Below are positions 34,964 to 43,310 of a stretch of 64,000 nucleotides of DNA, piece by piece. Location: the NCBI GenBank assembly GCA_009789175.1, contig CP046866.1:248001-312000 (forward strand), read 5' to 3'. The position numbers and the translations under genes are program-made. Below the pieces are notes generated by a model that had not been told where the DNA came from, searched no databases, and saw nothing but the letters and a program-made list of their open reading frames with translations. The stretch comes from Salinibaculum litoreum (GTDB lineage: Archaea > Halobacteriota > Halobacteria > Halobacteriales > Haloarculaceae). How positions within the stretch are numbered: position 1 is the stretch's first letter; every line of letters begins with the position of its first letter.

Positions 34964-35685
34964 GAAGCGAGGACGAACCAAGTGAGTCCTCGGAAGCCTC
35001 GCACGGGACGGCGGAGCCGTCCCCCAGCCCGCGAGAAGACGGGGAGGAACGACCCGTGAGAGCAGATGGTGGCGATGATATAGACATTCCGAGCGTCGAA
35101 GCGGTGTCGGGCACGGGTATCCCGATCCGCGGGAACGACATCGACACCGACCAGATAATCCCGGCCCGGTTCATGAAGGTCGTGACCTTCGATGGGCTGG
35201 GCGAGTTCGCTTTCTTCGACCTCCGTTTCGACGACGATGACAATCCCAAAGACCACCCGATGAACGAGGACCGCTACCAGGATGCCTCGGTCATGGTGGT
35301 CAACTCGAACTTCGGGTGTGGCTCCTCCCGCGAGCACGCCCCGCAGGCGCTGATGCGGTGGGGCATCGACGCCCTCATCGGCGAGTCCTTCGCGGAGATT
35401 TTCGCGGGCAACTGCCTCGCACTCGGTATCCCGACGGTCACGGCCGACACCGAGACCATCGAGGGGCTTCAGCAGTGGGTCGAGGACAACCCCGACGGCG
35501 ACATCGATATCGACGTGGCCGAGGAGACGGTCCGCTACGGTGACACAGAAGTCGATGTCACTGTCGACGAAGGCCAGCGCAAGGCGCTCGTCGACGGCAT
35601 CTGGGATACGACGGCACTGATGAAATCGAACGAGCAGGCCATCGCCGACACCGCGGCCGAGTTGCCCTACGTCGAGCAGGCCTGA
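34960..35685 (+). CDS. leuD: 3-isopropylmalate dehydratase small subunit, extended N-terminus
   Basis: The 241-aa protein has the LeuD core: [37 protein letters not shown] (substrate-binding SSRE) and [20 protein letters not shown]. About 40 extra, Ser/Glu-rich residues precede the core, and a perfect 8-bp hairpin (GGGACGGC-GGA-GCCGTCCC, 35005-35023) lies inside that extension. A GTG at 35056 could be the original start. The ATG at 34960 is chosen because it overlaps the leuC stop. Confidence 0.92.
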   Translation: MRSEDEPSESSEASHGTAEPSPSPREDGEERPVRADGGDDIDIPSVEAVSGTGIPIRGNDIDTDQIIPARFMKVVTFDGLGEFAFFDLRFDDDDNPKDHPMNEDRYQDASVMVVNSNFGCGSSREHAPQALMRWGIDALIGESFAEIFAGNCLALGIPTVTADTETIEGLQQWVEDNPDGDIDIDVAEETVRYGDTEVDVTVDEGQRKALVDGIWDTTALMKSNEQAIADTAAELPYVEQA

Positions 35686-36015
35686 CTCCCTCTTTTCGAC
35701 TTCTCGCGCAGCGAGGCTCCCCGACAGCGATACTGACGTACTGTACTGACGCGGTGACGAATTCCAACAGTTCAGGTGACTCGATAGTCCACTGTGCGTG
35801 TCACTCGTCACGGAGTCACGTGTCTGTCACCGAGCCCTATACACCTAATACACTGTTCCATATCATCGACAATGATTGACGTGTGTGTCGATAAACATTC
35901 ACAAACTACCTGGAAAACCATGTAGAATATCTCTACTGGTGGTTCTATACTACCTATTACTCATTTCCCAATATTATAATAACGCTCTTGTAGTAGGACT
36001 GACTTCACACCACCA
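35686..36015. other. AT-rich intergenic region after leuD
   Basis: No ORF of coding character. The sequence becomes notably AT-rich from about 35870 to 35985 and contains ATATTATAAT (35971-35980), a likely TATA element for the 42-aa zinc-finger ORF at 36016. Confidence 0.5.
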
Positions 36016-36144
36016 ATGGCAACCCACCAGCAGACCGCCTCGGTGACGTACCGCTGTCCGAACTGTAACGACGTACTTACCTTCGAAGCCGGAACGTGGA
36101 GCTGTGCCGACTGTCTCCACGCTCCACGCCACGGCGCGGACTGA
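36016..36144 (+). CDS. 42-aa CPxC-type zinc-finger microprotein
   Basis: The ORF encodes MATHQQTASVTYRCPNCNDV, then LTFEAGTWSCADCLHAPRHG and AD. Two C-x-x-C knuckles (CPNC and CADC) spaced about 15 residues apart form a treble-clef or zinc-ribbon. Haloarchaea encode many such small zinc-finger proteins, most of unknown function. A TATA-like box lies about 40 nt upstream. Confidence 0.7.
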   Translation: MATHQQTASVTYRCPNCNDVLTFEAGTWSCADCLHAPRHGAD

Positions 36145-36398
36145 CGGCGTCCCAGGACGCTTCCGGGAACCGTATCGGTCAGCCGACAGCCACACACCGC
36201 CGGTGCTTCCGGACCGGCTGTCGTCTGCCTTCCATCGGCTCTCGCTTGTGGGTTGTTGACATACTTCTCTCGCTGTTTGTCTGGTCGGCTCCGCTATCGA
36301 GCCGGAAATTTTAGTACCGGTGGCGCTCCATCGTTGGCCAGAAGCCGCTTGTGGGCGGGTAGAGACGTTCTGTCCGGCCCGGGCGGTCGCAGGCTAGT

Positions 36399-36920
36399 AT
36401 GACAGGAGACCAGATAACGGGGACAGGCCTCCCCGTCCGTGGCGACAGTATCACGTGTGACCAGATTCTCCCCGCAGAGAGCGACGCCGCCGACTCCCCA
36501 GCGACAAGCCTGCTGTTTGCCGACGCAGGCGAGGGTGTCGTGACGGAGTACGTCAACGACGAGCATTTTGCGAACGCGACAGTTCTGCTCGTAAACCGGG
36601 ATTTTGGCGTCGGCGAGTCGCGCCCGGCGGTGGCCCGAGCGCTTGCCGAGTGGGGTATCGAGGCCGTCGTCGGTGAATCGCTCGGGTCGGCTTTCGTTGC
36701 CGATTGCCGAGACGCGGGTATCGAGACAGTCACCGCAAGCGAACGAGACGTGCGTGCCGTCCAGGAGTGGGCTGTCGAGAACCCCGACGGAAAACTCAAA
36801 CTGGACGTGGCCGACGAGTTGCTCATCTACGGGGTGCGAAATCACGACGAACGCGACGGTGACACCTATCAGCCCGGCTTCGCCGCCGAGGAGTTTGTTT
36901 CCGTGACGGTCGCGGACTAA
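36399..36920 (+). CDS. divergent LeuD/aconitase-swivel-like protein
   Basis: The 173-aa protein follows LeuD residue by residue in places: GTGLPVRGDSITCDQILP aligns with [18 protein letters not shown], and VLLVNRDFGVGESRPAVARAL with [21 protein letters not shown]. The substrate-binding SSRE segment is GESR-P here, so substrate recognition must differ. It may be a paralogue of LeuD with a new or lost activity. It stands between leuD and leuB. Confidence 0.7.
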   Translation: MTGDQITGTGLPVRGDSITCDQILPAESDAADSPATSLLFADAGEGVVTEYVNDEHFANATVLLVNRDFGVGESRPAVARALAEWGIEAVVGESLGSAFVADCRDAGIETVTASERDVRAVQEWAVENPDGKLKLDVADELLIYGVRNHDERDGDTYQPGFAAEEFVSVTVAD

Positions 36921-36953
36921 CGGCGCTGGTGCTGTCCCCGGCGTCCCGCCGCT

Positions 36954-37994
36954 ATGCTCTTGGTGCCCGCGACGGAAGCCCGGACAATGGCCTCATTGCT
37001 GGCTCTCGTGGGATTGGCCGTGGTGGCGACGGCTGTCATCTGGAAAGGAAGCGTCTGGCTGGAGCGTGCCGCAGGTCGGTTGAGTCGTTTTTACGGGTTG
37101 CCGGTGGCCGTCCACGGCGCTGTGGTCCTGGCTATCGGCTCCAGTTTCCCGGAGTTGAGTTCCGTCGTCCTCAGCACCCTGCTTCACGGTGAGTTCTCAC
37201 TCGGTGTCGGTGCCATCGTCGGCAGTGCAATCTTCAATCTGCTGGTCATCCCCGCAGTTTCTGCCCTGTCGAGTGAGTCCCTGGAGACGACTCGCGATGT
37301 CATCCACCGGGACGCCCAGTTCTACATCATTTCGATTCTCGTCCTTTTCATCACCATCTCTCTGGGTGCGACGTACGTTCCTGGCGGGAGCACCGACGCA
37401 GCGATACTCACGCCGACGCTGGCGCTCATCCCTGTGTTGACCTACTGCGTCTACGTGTTCCTGCAGTACCAGGATACCCGGGAGTACACGGCCCCGCCCG
37501 CGGATGACATTTCCCCAGCCTACCAGTTAGGTTGGGTTGCAGTCTCGCTCGTACTGATTGCTGTCGGCGTCGAGGGCATCGTGCGGGCGGCGCTCGGCTT
37601 CGGGGCCGCCTTCGACACGCCCAGCGTGCTGTGGGGACTGACCGTCATCGCCGCCGGAACGAGCCTCCCCGATGCCTTCGTCAGTATCAAGGCCGCAAGC
37701 GAGGACGAGGACGTGACCAGCCTGACGAACGTCCTCGGGAGCAACACGTTCAATCTGCTGGTGGCGATTCCGGCTGGCGTCTTCATCGCCGGCTCTGCGG
37801 AACTCAACTTCCTGACGGCCGTCCCCCTGATGGGTTTCCTCGCCGGAGCGACGCTGGTTTTCGTCGTCTTCACACGGACCCACCTCGAACTGAAAAACTG
37901 GGAGGCGGTCGGGTTTCTCCTCCTCTACGGTGCCTTCCTGGCGTGGATGGTTCTGGAGAGCATCGGACTCACAGAAACGGTGCAGGGAATCTAG
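36954..37994 (+). CDS. Ca2+/Na+ exchanger family (CaCA) protein
   Basis: The 346-aa membrane protein has about ten transmembrane segments and the two inverted alpha-repeats of the CaCA family: IGSSFPELSSVVLSTLL with GSAIFNLLVIPAV, and AGTSLPDAFVSIKAASED with GSNTFNLLVAIPAGV. It should exchange Ca2+ (or K+) against Na+/H+. The start could be 36984 (MASLLALVGL). Its stop codon overlaps the stop of the convergent CBS gene. Confidence 0.88.
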   Translation: MLLVPATEARTMASLLALVGLAVVATAVIWKGSVWLERAAGRLSRFYGLPVAVHGAVVLAIGSSFPELSSVVLSTLLHGEFSLGVGAIVGSAIFNLLVIPAVSALSSESLETTRDVIHRDAQFYIISILVLFITISLGATYVPGGSTDAAILTPTLALIPVLTYCVYVFLQYQDTREYTAPPADDISPAYQLGWVAVSLVLIAVGVEGIVRAALGFGAAFDTPSVLWGLTVIAAGTSLPDAFVSIKAASEDEDVTSLTNVLGSNTFNLLVAIPAGVFIAGSAELNFLTAVPLMGFLAGATLVFVVFTRTHLELKNWEAVGFLLLYGAFLAWMVLESIGLTETVQGI

Positions 37995-38395
37995 GCGGGT
38001 GTCGGCTCCTCGACGTCCGAGAGATAGGCCGTGAGGTCGGTCGTCGAGAGCATGCCGATGACACCTTCCTCGTCGTCGACGACGGGGAGGTGGTGGATGT
38101 TGTAGGTAATCATCTTGTCGGCGGCCTCGCGGATGGAGTCCTGTGCCTCGACGGTGACCACCTGGTCGGTCATGTACCGCTCGACGGTCGTCTTGGCTTT
38201 GGGCTTGCTATCACGGACGATGCGCACGAAGTCGGTGGAGGTGAGGATGCCCTCTAGCTGGTTGTTCCCGTCGACGACGACCAGTGAGCCAATCTGCTTG
38301 TCCAGCAGCGTCTCGGCTGCGTCCTCGACGTAGGTGTCCGGGTTGACGCTGACGACGCCCGATGACATCAGGCGGGCGACGAAGATATCTTCCAT
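37991..38395 (-). CDS. CBS-pair protein
   Basis: The 134-aa protein is two CBS motifs only: MEDIFVARLMSSGVVSVNPD...GSLVVVDGNNQLEGILTSTD and VERYMTDQVVTVEAQDSIRE...HHLPVVDDEEGVIGMLSTTDL. Likely an adenine-nucleotide sensor. The ATG at 38395 is used. Its TAG and the antiporter TAG share the palindrome CTAG (37991-37994), so the genes abut tail to tail. Confidence 0.87.
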   Translation of the reverse strand: MEDIFVARLMSSGVVSVNPDTYVEDAAETLLDKQIGSLVVVDGNNQLEGILTSTDFVRIVRDSKPKAKTTVERYMTDQVVTVEAQDSIREAADKMITYNIHHLPVVDDEEGVIGMLSTTDLTAYLSDVEEPTPA

Positions 38396-38587
38396 ACTGG
38401 TATCTCGATGGTGGGCCGCTAATGTTTGTCGGTCCCGGCCGACACGGAAACGTTCACTCGCCGACCGGAGCGCCCGGTTCGCATGTGCAAATTTGCCACA
38501 ACTGGCCCACCAGATGCCGTCTCGTCCAGTTTTCGACCCGTCAGCAGAACCGAAACCCCCATTTCCCGCCCCCGCACACTTGCGGGC

Positions 38588-39568
38588 ATGACCCACGAGA
38601 TTGCAGTCATCCCCGGTGACGGCATCGGACAGGAGGTAACACCCGCAGCAGTCGACGTACTCGAACAGCTCCCCGTCGATTTCGAGTTCGTCTACGGCGA
38701 GGCCGGCGACGCCGTTCTCGAAGACCGAGGCGAGGCCCTGCCCGAGGAGACCCGCGAGATCGCCGCCGACGCGGACGCCACCCTCTTTGGCGCAGCCGGT
38801 GAGACCGCTGCGGATGTCATCCTCCCCCTGCGGTCGGTCGTCAACTCCTTTGCGAACGTCCGGCCGGCACGTGCCTACCCCGGTCTGGACGCCGTCCAGC
38901 CCGACACCGACCTCGTCTTTATTCGTGAGAACACCGAAGGGGTCTATGCTGGCATCGAATCCGAGATTACCGACGGCGTCACCACGTGTACGCGCGTCAT
39001 CACCGAGGAAGCCTCCCGTGACATCGCGGAGTTTGGCTTCGAGTATGCGACCGAGAACGGGTTCGAGGACGTGACGATTGCCCACAAGGCAAACGTGATG
39101 CGCACCACGGACGGCCTCTTCCTGGACGTGGCACAGCAGGTCGGCGACGAGCGCGGTGCCGACTACGACACCGCACTCATGGACGCGCTGGCGATGCACC
39201 TCATCCAGCGCCCCGAGGACTACGGCGTCGTCATCTGTCCGAACCTCGCGGGCGATATGCTCTCGGACCTCGCCGCCGGTCTGGTTGGCGGGCTCGGCCT
39301 GCTCCCGAGTGCGAACATCGGGCCGGACAACGCCCTGTTCGAGCCGGTACACGGCTCCGCGCCGGACATCGCCGGCGAGGGCGTCGCCAACCCGGCGGCG
39401 ATGATTCTCTCGGCGGCCATGCTGCTCGACCACCTCGGGTACGGCGAGGAAGGCGACCGCGTCCGCGAAGCCGTCGAGGGCGTCCTCGACGAGGGGCCGC
39501 GCACCCCCGACCTGGGTGGCGACGCTTCGACCGAGGACGTGACCGACGCCATCATCGACCGGCTGTAG
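38588..39568 (+). CDS. leuB: 3-isopropylmalate dehydrogenase
   Basis: The 326-aa beta-decarboxylating dehydrogenase begins [19 protein letters not shown], contains [28 protein letters not shown], the D-x-x-x-D metal region [19 protein letters not shown] and [17 protein letters not shown]. It oxidises 3-isopropylmalate to 2-oxoisocaproate with NAD+. The frame also reads upstream from 38426, but the ATG at 38588 fits homologues. A small inverted repeat (CCCGC-ACACTT-GCGGG) lies immediately before the ATG. Confidence 0.95.
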   Translation: MTHEIAVIPGDGIGQEVTPAAVDVLEQLPVDFEFVYGEAGDAVLEDRGEALPEETREIAADADATLFGAAGETAADVILPLRSVVNSFANVRPARAYPGLDAVQPDTDLVFIRENTEGVYAGIESEITDGVTTCTRVITEEASRDIAEFGFEYATENGFEDVTIAHKANVMRTTDGLFLDVAQQVGDERGADYDTALMDALAMHLIQRPEDYGVVICPNLAGDMLSDLAAGLVGGLGLLPSANIGPDNALFEPVHGSAPDIAGEGVANPAAMILSAAMLLDHLGYGEEGDRVREAVEGVLDEGPRTPDLGGDASTEDVTDAIIDRL

Positions 39569-39628
39569 GGAACGCGACGGTACGCAGCCGCCCCCCGCTG
39601 TCGGCTATCGATGTCAGCCGCCCAACCG

Positions 39629-39634
39629 CTTAAG
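39629..39634 (+). promoter_or_regulatory. TATA-like box of 49-aa ORF
   Basis: CTTAAG is centred 28 nt before the ATG at 39660, consistent with a leaderless gene. Confidence 0.35.
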
Positions 39635-39659
39635 TCGCTGCCGTGCGTCGGGTTCGCAT

Positions 39660-39809
39660 ATGCCCACTGTCGAACTCGACGAGGAGACTATCGAGCGACT
39701 GGACGACCTCAGGGTGGAAGAGGAGAGCTACGACGAAATCGTGACCGAACTCATCAACATCTACGAGGCCGAGGAGTTGACACTGTTTCACGCCGGCGAC
39801 GAGTACTAG
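39660..39809 (+). CDS. small RHH-like protein (DUF7557-like)
   Basis: The 49-aa protein reads MPTVELDEETIERLDDLRVE, EESYDEIVTELINIYEAEEL and a short tail. The strand-helix-helix order resembles an antitoxin-like RHH (DUF7557 in haloarchaea, as I recall). No toxin partner is next to it. It overlaps the convergent gene by 4 nt. Confidence 0.7.
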   Translation: MPTVELDEETIERLDDLRVEEESYDEIVTELINIYEAEELTLFHAGDEY

Positions 39810-40279
39810 TCCGACTGCTGGTGTTTCGCAGCCGCTGCACAGATATCGTCCCAGCGGTCCTGTTCTTTCAGATGTGCCTGTAGCACTTCCGTGTAGTTCC
39901 TGACGAGTGCTTCGGCGTCGTTTACTTTTGCCTCGTCTGCTTCTGCGCTCTCCCCGGACCCGCCGCCAAGCCCCGGGAGAAACTCGCCGAGTCGGCCGAG
40001 AACGCCGCCGGTACTGGAGCTGTTATCGCTGGCCATCGGCGAGCCACCCATCTCCTGCTGGATGTTCTGCAGTTCCGGGATAACGTCGGGCAGCTTGCTC
40101 GTATCGGCGACCAGGGTCGCCTCCTCGGGGTTGTCGGGGTTTTCCATCTCCCAGTCGACGGCGGTCATGACCAGCCCCCACTCCTGATTCGAGAACTCGG
40201 AGGCCTCCAGTGTGTCCTGGAACTGCTGGTCGACCTGCATCCGGGCACCCGCGAGCTGGTCAGTCCAGTCGTTCGTCAT
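39806..40279 (-). CDS. conserved haloarchaeal protein (DUF5799-like)
   Basis: The 157-aa protein begins MTNDWTDQLAGARMQVDQQF, then QEWGLVMTAVDWEMENPD, a Gly/Ser-rich linker (about 95-115) and a C-terminal helix VRNYTEVLQAHLKEQDRWDD. I associate this with DUF5799. Function unknown. Confidence 0.75.
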   Translation of the reverse strand: MTNDWTDQLAGARMQVDQQFQDTLEASEFSNQEWGLVMTAVDWEMENPDNPEEATLVADTSKLPDVIPELQNIQQEMGGSPMASDNSSSTGGVLGRLGEFLPGLGGGSGESAEADEAKVNDAEALVRNYTEVLQAHLKEQDRWDDICAAAAKHQQSD

Positions 40280-40330
40280 GGCTTCCCATTACCAACCGGC
40301 CAGTAAGAGTGTTTCCCGACGGAACCGTGT

Positions 40331-40726
40331 CTAGAAGGCGTCGTCGGTGACCGAGATGTCGGCGTGCAGTTCCTCGCGCAGCGAATCGTGAACGTGACAG
40401 ATACCCTCCGCTCGCTCGACGATGTCCTCGACGGAATCGCCGAGGTCAGCCTCGACGTGGATGTCGAAGGCGACCGATTCGAGGTCGTCATCGTCGTTCA
40501 GGTTCGCCTCGACACCGACCTCGACGCGACCGATGTCGTCGTAGCCTTCCTTGTTGGCACCGACCCGAAACGCCGGGATGAAACAGGAGGCGTAGTCGGC
40601 GGCCAGTACCTGATTCGGCGTCGGTCCCGACTCGCCGGTCGCATCGACGGTTAGTTCCCATTCGCCGGCGACACTTGTTGTTACGTACCCTTCCTCTGAC
40701 GTGCTGTTGACTTCGATGTCTGCCAT
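40331..40726 (-). CDS. OsmC/Ohr family protein
   Basis: The 131-aa protein has the OsmC fold: N-terminal strand IEVNSTSEEGYVTTSVAGEW, helix LAADYASCFIPAFRVGANKE with the first Cys, strand RVEVGVEANLNDDDDLES, and HVEADLGDSVEDIVERAEGI. The second Cys lies in ICHVHDSLREEL. Peroxide reduction by the Cys pair is the family role. The ATG at 40726 (MADIEV) is chosen; an in-frame ATG at 40735 is the alternative. Confidence 0.82.
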   Translation of the reverse strand: MADIEVNSTSEEGYVTTSVAGEWELTVDATGESGPTPNQVLAADYASCFIPAFRVGANKEGYDDIGRVEVGVEANLNDDDDLESVAFDIHVEADLGDSVEDIVERAEGICHVHDSLREELHADISVTDDAF

Positions 40727-40811
40727 CACGCACACGTACGGCCTCCCCGCTGAAAATAGTACGTATGCGGGGGCGTTTTGCCTGCGTCCGTGACAGCCCT
40801 TGTCGGGTTAG

Positions 40812-41036
40812 CTACTCCTCGCGCACCACGTGGCGTTCGTTCTCGTCGTCGTCATCCTCGTACTTGTAGACCTTCCCCTCTTCCTCGTCCGTCGTCCCGG
40901 CGTGTGACCCGTCGCAGTAGGGTTTGTTATCGGAGAGCCCACACTGGCAGATGGCTGCCGGGTTGCCCTGCTCGTCGAACTCATCTTCGTCTATCATGTA
41001 CGGTCCGTGAGCCTCGTGTGTGACCTCTCGTGCCAT
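40812..41036 (-). CDS. CDGSH iron-sulfur domain protein
   Basis: The 74-aa protein has the CDGSH motif: C-x-C-x12 and C-D-G-S-H in ICQCGLSDNKPYCDGSHAGT. Three Cys and one His bind a [2Fe-2S] cluster. The first 25 residues and the acidic C-terminus are haloarchaeal. The role is likely redox or Fe-S handling, inferred from the family. Confidence 0.88.
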   Translation of the reverse strand: MAREVTHEAHGPYMIDEDEFDEQGNPAAICQCGLSDNKPYCDGSHAGTTDEEEGKVYKYEDDDDENERHVVREE

Positions 41037-41133
41037 ACGCTACCATGTAGCGGTGGGTGGTACATCAAACCAGCAGTAACACTAGTGTAACCGAAAACAG
41101 ACCTTCCGCGATAGCCCAGCGATTCTGTCCTCG

Positions 41134-41649
41134 TCAGTCGAGCATCAACTCCTCGACGTGCAGTGCGATTTCGTGGGTACAGTCGTGTGGCTCGTCGGCC
41201 CCGGGCACGTCGAGGCTGACTGTCACCGCCGACGGGAGGTTCGCGCGTGCGTCGGCAACGTCGAAGGCCGATTCGGGGCGGGTCTGGAGGCTCCCGTCGC
41301 GGTTTCGGACGAGTGTGACACGAACGACGGCGCGATACTCCCCGTCGTCTACCAGCACCGACTCGGCCCACGGTCGATTTTCGATGTCGGCGCTGAGATG
41401 CCGGTTCAGTTCCGCAAAGGCGGCGTCCGCTGCCACGCGCTGACAGCGTCGTTCTGGGTCTCCTGTTTCTGTCATCTCAGCACTCGTCGTGAGCGGGTCC
41501 GCCTCGCCCTGCCACTTCCCAGTCCGAATGTCACACTCCTCGCTGGTTTCGTCGTCCTCGGCCCTGTTGGGCCACCCAGAGAGACAGCCGGACACTGCAC
41601 CGAGAGCGATTGTTCCGAGGAGGGCACGGCGCGAGTACCGCGAGGGCAT
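41134..41649 (-). CDS. Tat lipoprotein, unknown
   Basis: The 171-aa protein begins YSRRALLGTIALGAVSGCLS, a twin-arginine signal with lipobox ending at Cys22. The mature part contains TWELVE-like beta content (ECDIRTGKWQGEADPLTTSA, then AVVRVTLVRNRDGSLQTRPE) and four or more Cys including C39 and one in DCTHEIALHVEELML. Function unknown; surface-anchored. Confidence 0.7.
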   Translation of the reverse strand: MPSRYSRRALLGTIALGAVSGCLSGWPNRAEDDETSEECDIRTGKWQGEADPLTTSAEMTETGDPERRCQRVAADAAFAELNRHLSADIENRPWAESVLVDDGEYRAVVRVTLVRNRDGSLQTRPESAFDVADARANLPSAVTVSLDVPGADEPHDCTHEIALHVEELMLD

Positions 41650-41736
41650 ACCCCGGAGTGGTCCTGTCGCTGTAATGTGTCTTGTGTCGAGACAGGAAGC
41701 GGCCGTCCGAGGGAATAGCGGGGGTGGAACGGCAGG

Positions 41737-42456
41737 TTACAACTCGAAGGACTCGTCGCCGTCGAGCACGACCGGTTCGGCGTCGGGGGCGGTCGCTTCG
41801 ACTTCTGCCACGAAGTCGTCGGTGTCGATTTCGATTGGCGGGAACGAGTCGTAGTGCATCGGGAGGGCGTAGTCGACACCCAGCCAGTCCGCGGCGATGG
41901 CGGCCTGCATCGGACCCATGGTGAAGTGGTCGCCCGCGGGAAGCGCGGCGGCGTCGGGGTCGAGATACGGGCCGATGACGTCTTTCATCTCGGACATCAG
42001 GCCGGTGTCGCCGGCGTGATAGAACGTCGTCGCGTCGGTCTCCTCGACCTGTGTGGGCTCCGTATCGGAGATGATATATCCGGCTGGCATGCCCGCACTG
42101 GGGGCCTCGAAGCCTTCGGTGATGCCGTTCGTGTGGTCGGCGCGGTGCATCGTCACGAAGGCGTCGCCGGCCTCGATGGTCCCGCCGAGGTTCATGCCGA
42201 TGACGTCCTCCTCGTCGAAGCCGTGTTCGCTCGCGAGGTCCGCCGTCACCTCGGGGGTCCCGACCAGTGTCGCGTCCGTGTACTCGCCGACGTGGCCGAC
42301 GTGGTCATCGTGGCCGTGCGTGACCAGTACGTAATCGGGGTCAAGCTCTCCGGGGTCGGTGTCCGTCTTGGGATTGCCGAAGAAGGGGTCGATGAGCAGG
42401 CTTGTACTCCCGACGGAGACGTGCCACGTCGCGTGGCCATGCCAGGTGAGTTCCAT
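41737..42456 (-). CDS. metal-dependent hydrolase, MBL fold (UPF0173-like)
   Basis: The 239-aa protein has [20 protein letters not shown], the metal motif [13 protein letters not shown] (HxHxDH), the downstream [10 protein letters not shown] and [12 protein letters not shown], then [20 protein letters not shown]. This is the UPF0173/YcbL-like group of beta-lactamase-fold hydrolases. Substrate unknown. The sequence around it has normal haloarchaeal GC, unlike the next genes. Confidence 0.88.
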   Translation of the reverse strand: MELTWHGHATWHVSVGSTSLLIDPFFGNPKTDTDPGELDPDYVLVTHGHDDHVGHVGEYTDATLVGTPEVTADLASEHGFDEEDVIGMNLGGTIEAGDAFVTMHRADHTNGITEGFEAPSAGMPAGYIISDTEPTQVEETDATTFYHAGDTGLMSEMKDVIGPYLDPDAAALPAGDHFTMGPMQAAIAADWLGVDYALPMHYDSFPPIEIDTDDFVAEVEATAPDAEPVVLDGDESFEL

Positions 42457-42760
42457 GACAGTCCCACCTTTGCCTGAAACGCACTTAAGAATAATCGAAC
42501 GGGCAGTCCTCGGGGGCCAGTGATAGCGATTCCCGGTGAGCCCCGAGAGGACTGCTATGTGACAGACGATGGAAAATGGTTATTTATCAAGTGGGGTCTC
42601 AGTACAAATTTGACCGTGGATTTGCGGTTCGAACTGCACTCAGCTACCTGTTTTAGACCGGATAGTTCTCTGGACCCGTGCAAGATAGACGGTGCGTATC
42701 TTGCACCGCGGGAATTGGAATGCCTTAAATTTTAGACCCCCCAAGCGCACACCTTGACGT
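42457..42760. other. AT-rich intergenic stretch before PNPOx-like gene
   Basis: No gene is seen. The region is richer in A and T than the flanks. A 10-nt direct repeat TTAGACCGGA occurs at 42653-42662 and again at 43219-43228, beyond the next gene. It also holds the inverted repeat listed at 42678-42706. Confidence 0.5.
42678..42706. repeat. perfect inverted repeat upstream of PNPOx-like gene
   Basis: GTGCAAGATA and TATCTTGCAC form a perfect 10-bp pair separated by 9 nt, 55 nt before the ATG at 42761. It may be an operator or a hairpin. Confidence 0.55.
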
Positions 42761-43162
42761 ATGAGACGCCTTAATGCAGATGAGATTGACGAGGTGCTAA
42801 TCCGACAGGGGATCGGTGTCCTCGCAATGGTTGATAGCGGGCAACCATATGCTATCCCAATATCCTTTGGATACGATTCCGACCAAGCAGTATTTCCGAT
42901 GCAGTGGGGCGGTGGATACAACGGCCGAAAGAATGAGGCTATCGAATCAAATCCTAATGTTTGTCTCACTATATATGAACAGGATACAGAAGAAGGTGCA
43001 ATCTGGAGAAGTATCGTTATCACGGGTGAGCTTTACGAGATTCCAGAAAAGCAGGAACAGCAAGCCTACGCAAGCTTAGCGGCGAACGCGCAGTTTGCTC
43101 CTGACCTTGGTGTGTGGGGGATTCCGTTTGAAGATGCACTGTTGAATGGAAGACGGCGCTAG
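42761..43162 (+). CDS. PNPOx-like flavin protein, probably truncated
   Basis: The 133-aa protein begins MRRLNADEIDEVLIRQGIGV and continues with GQPYAIPISFGYD, then VCLTIYEQDTEEGAIWRSIVITGELYE. This is the pyridoxamine-phosphate-oxidase-like barrel of nitroreductase-type haloarchaeal proteins. The end (LLNGRRR) is abrupt and shorter than family members as I know them, so the C-terminus is probably lost. Codon use is AT-rich and unlike the flanks, suggesting acquisition. Confidence 0.6.
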   Translation: MRRLNADEIDEVLIRQGIGVLAMVDSGQPYAIPISFGYDSDQAVFPMQWGGGYNGRKNEAIESNPNVCLTIYEQDTEEGAIWRSIVITGELYEIPEKQEQQAYASLAANAQFAPDLGVWGIPFEDALLNGRRR

Positions 43163-43310
43163 TATTGGAATAATGATATTCAGCTTTCCACCAGTAGCGG
43201 TGCTCTCTCAGCGGATTCTTAGACCGGACGATTCAATTTCAGCCGCCTTGTGCGGTGACCAAAACATCAGTTTCACAAGATACCGCACGAAGTATGAGGT
43301 GGACGATGGC

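Noticed and set aside
33548-34981. 477-codon minus-strand frame over leuC
   Set aside because: Shadow of leuC; leuC carries the aconitase motifs.
37991-39433. N-terminally extended CBS protein covering leuB antisense
   Set aside because: The extension lies antisense to leuB; the natural CBS protein starts at 38395.
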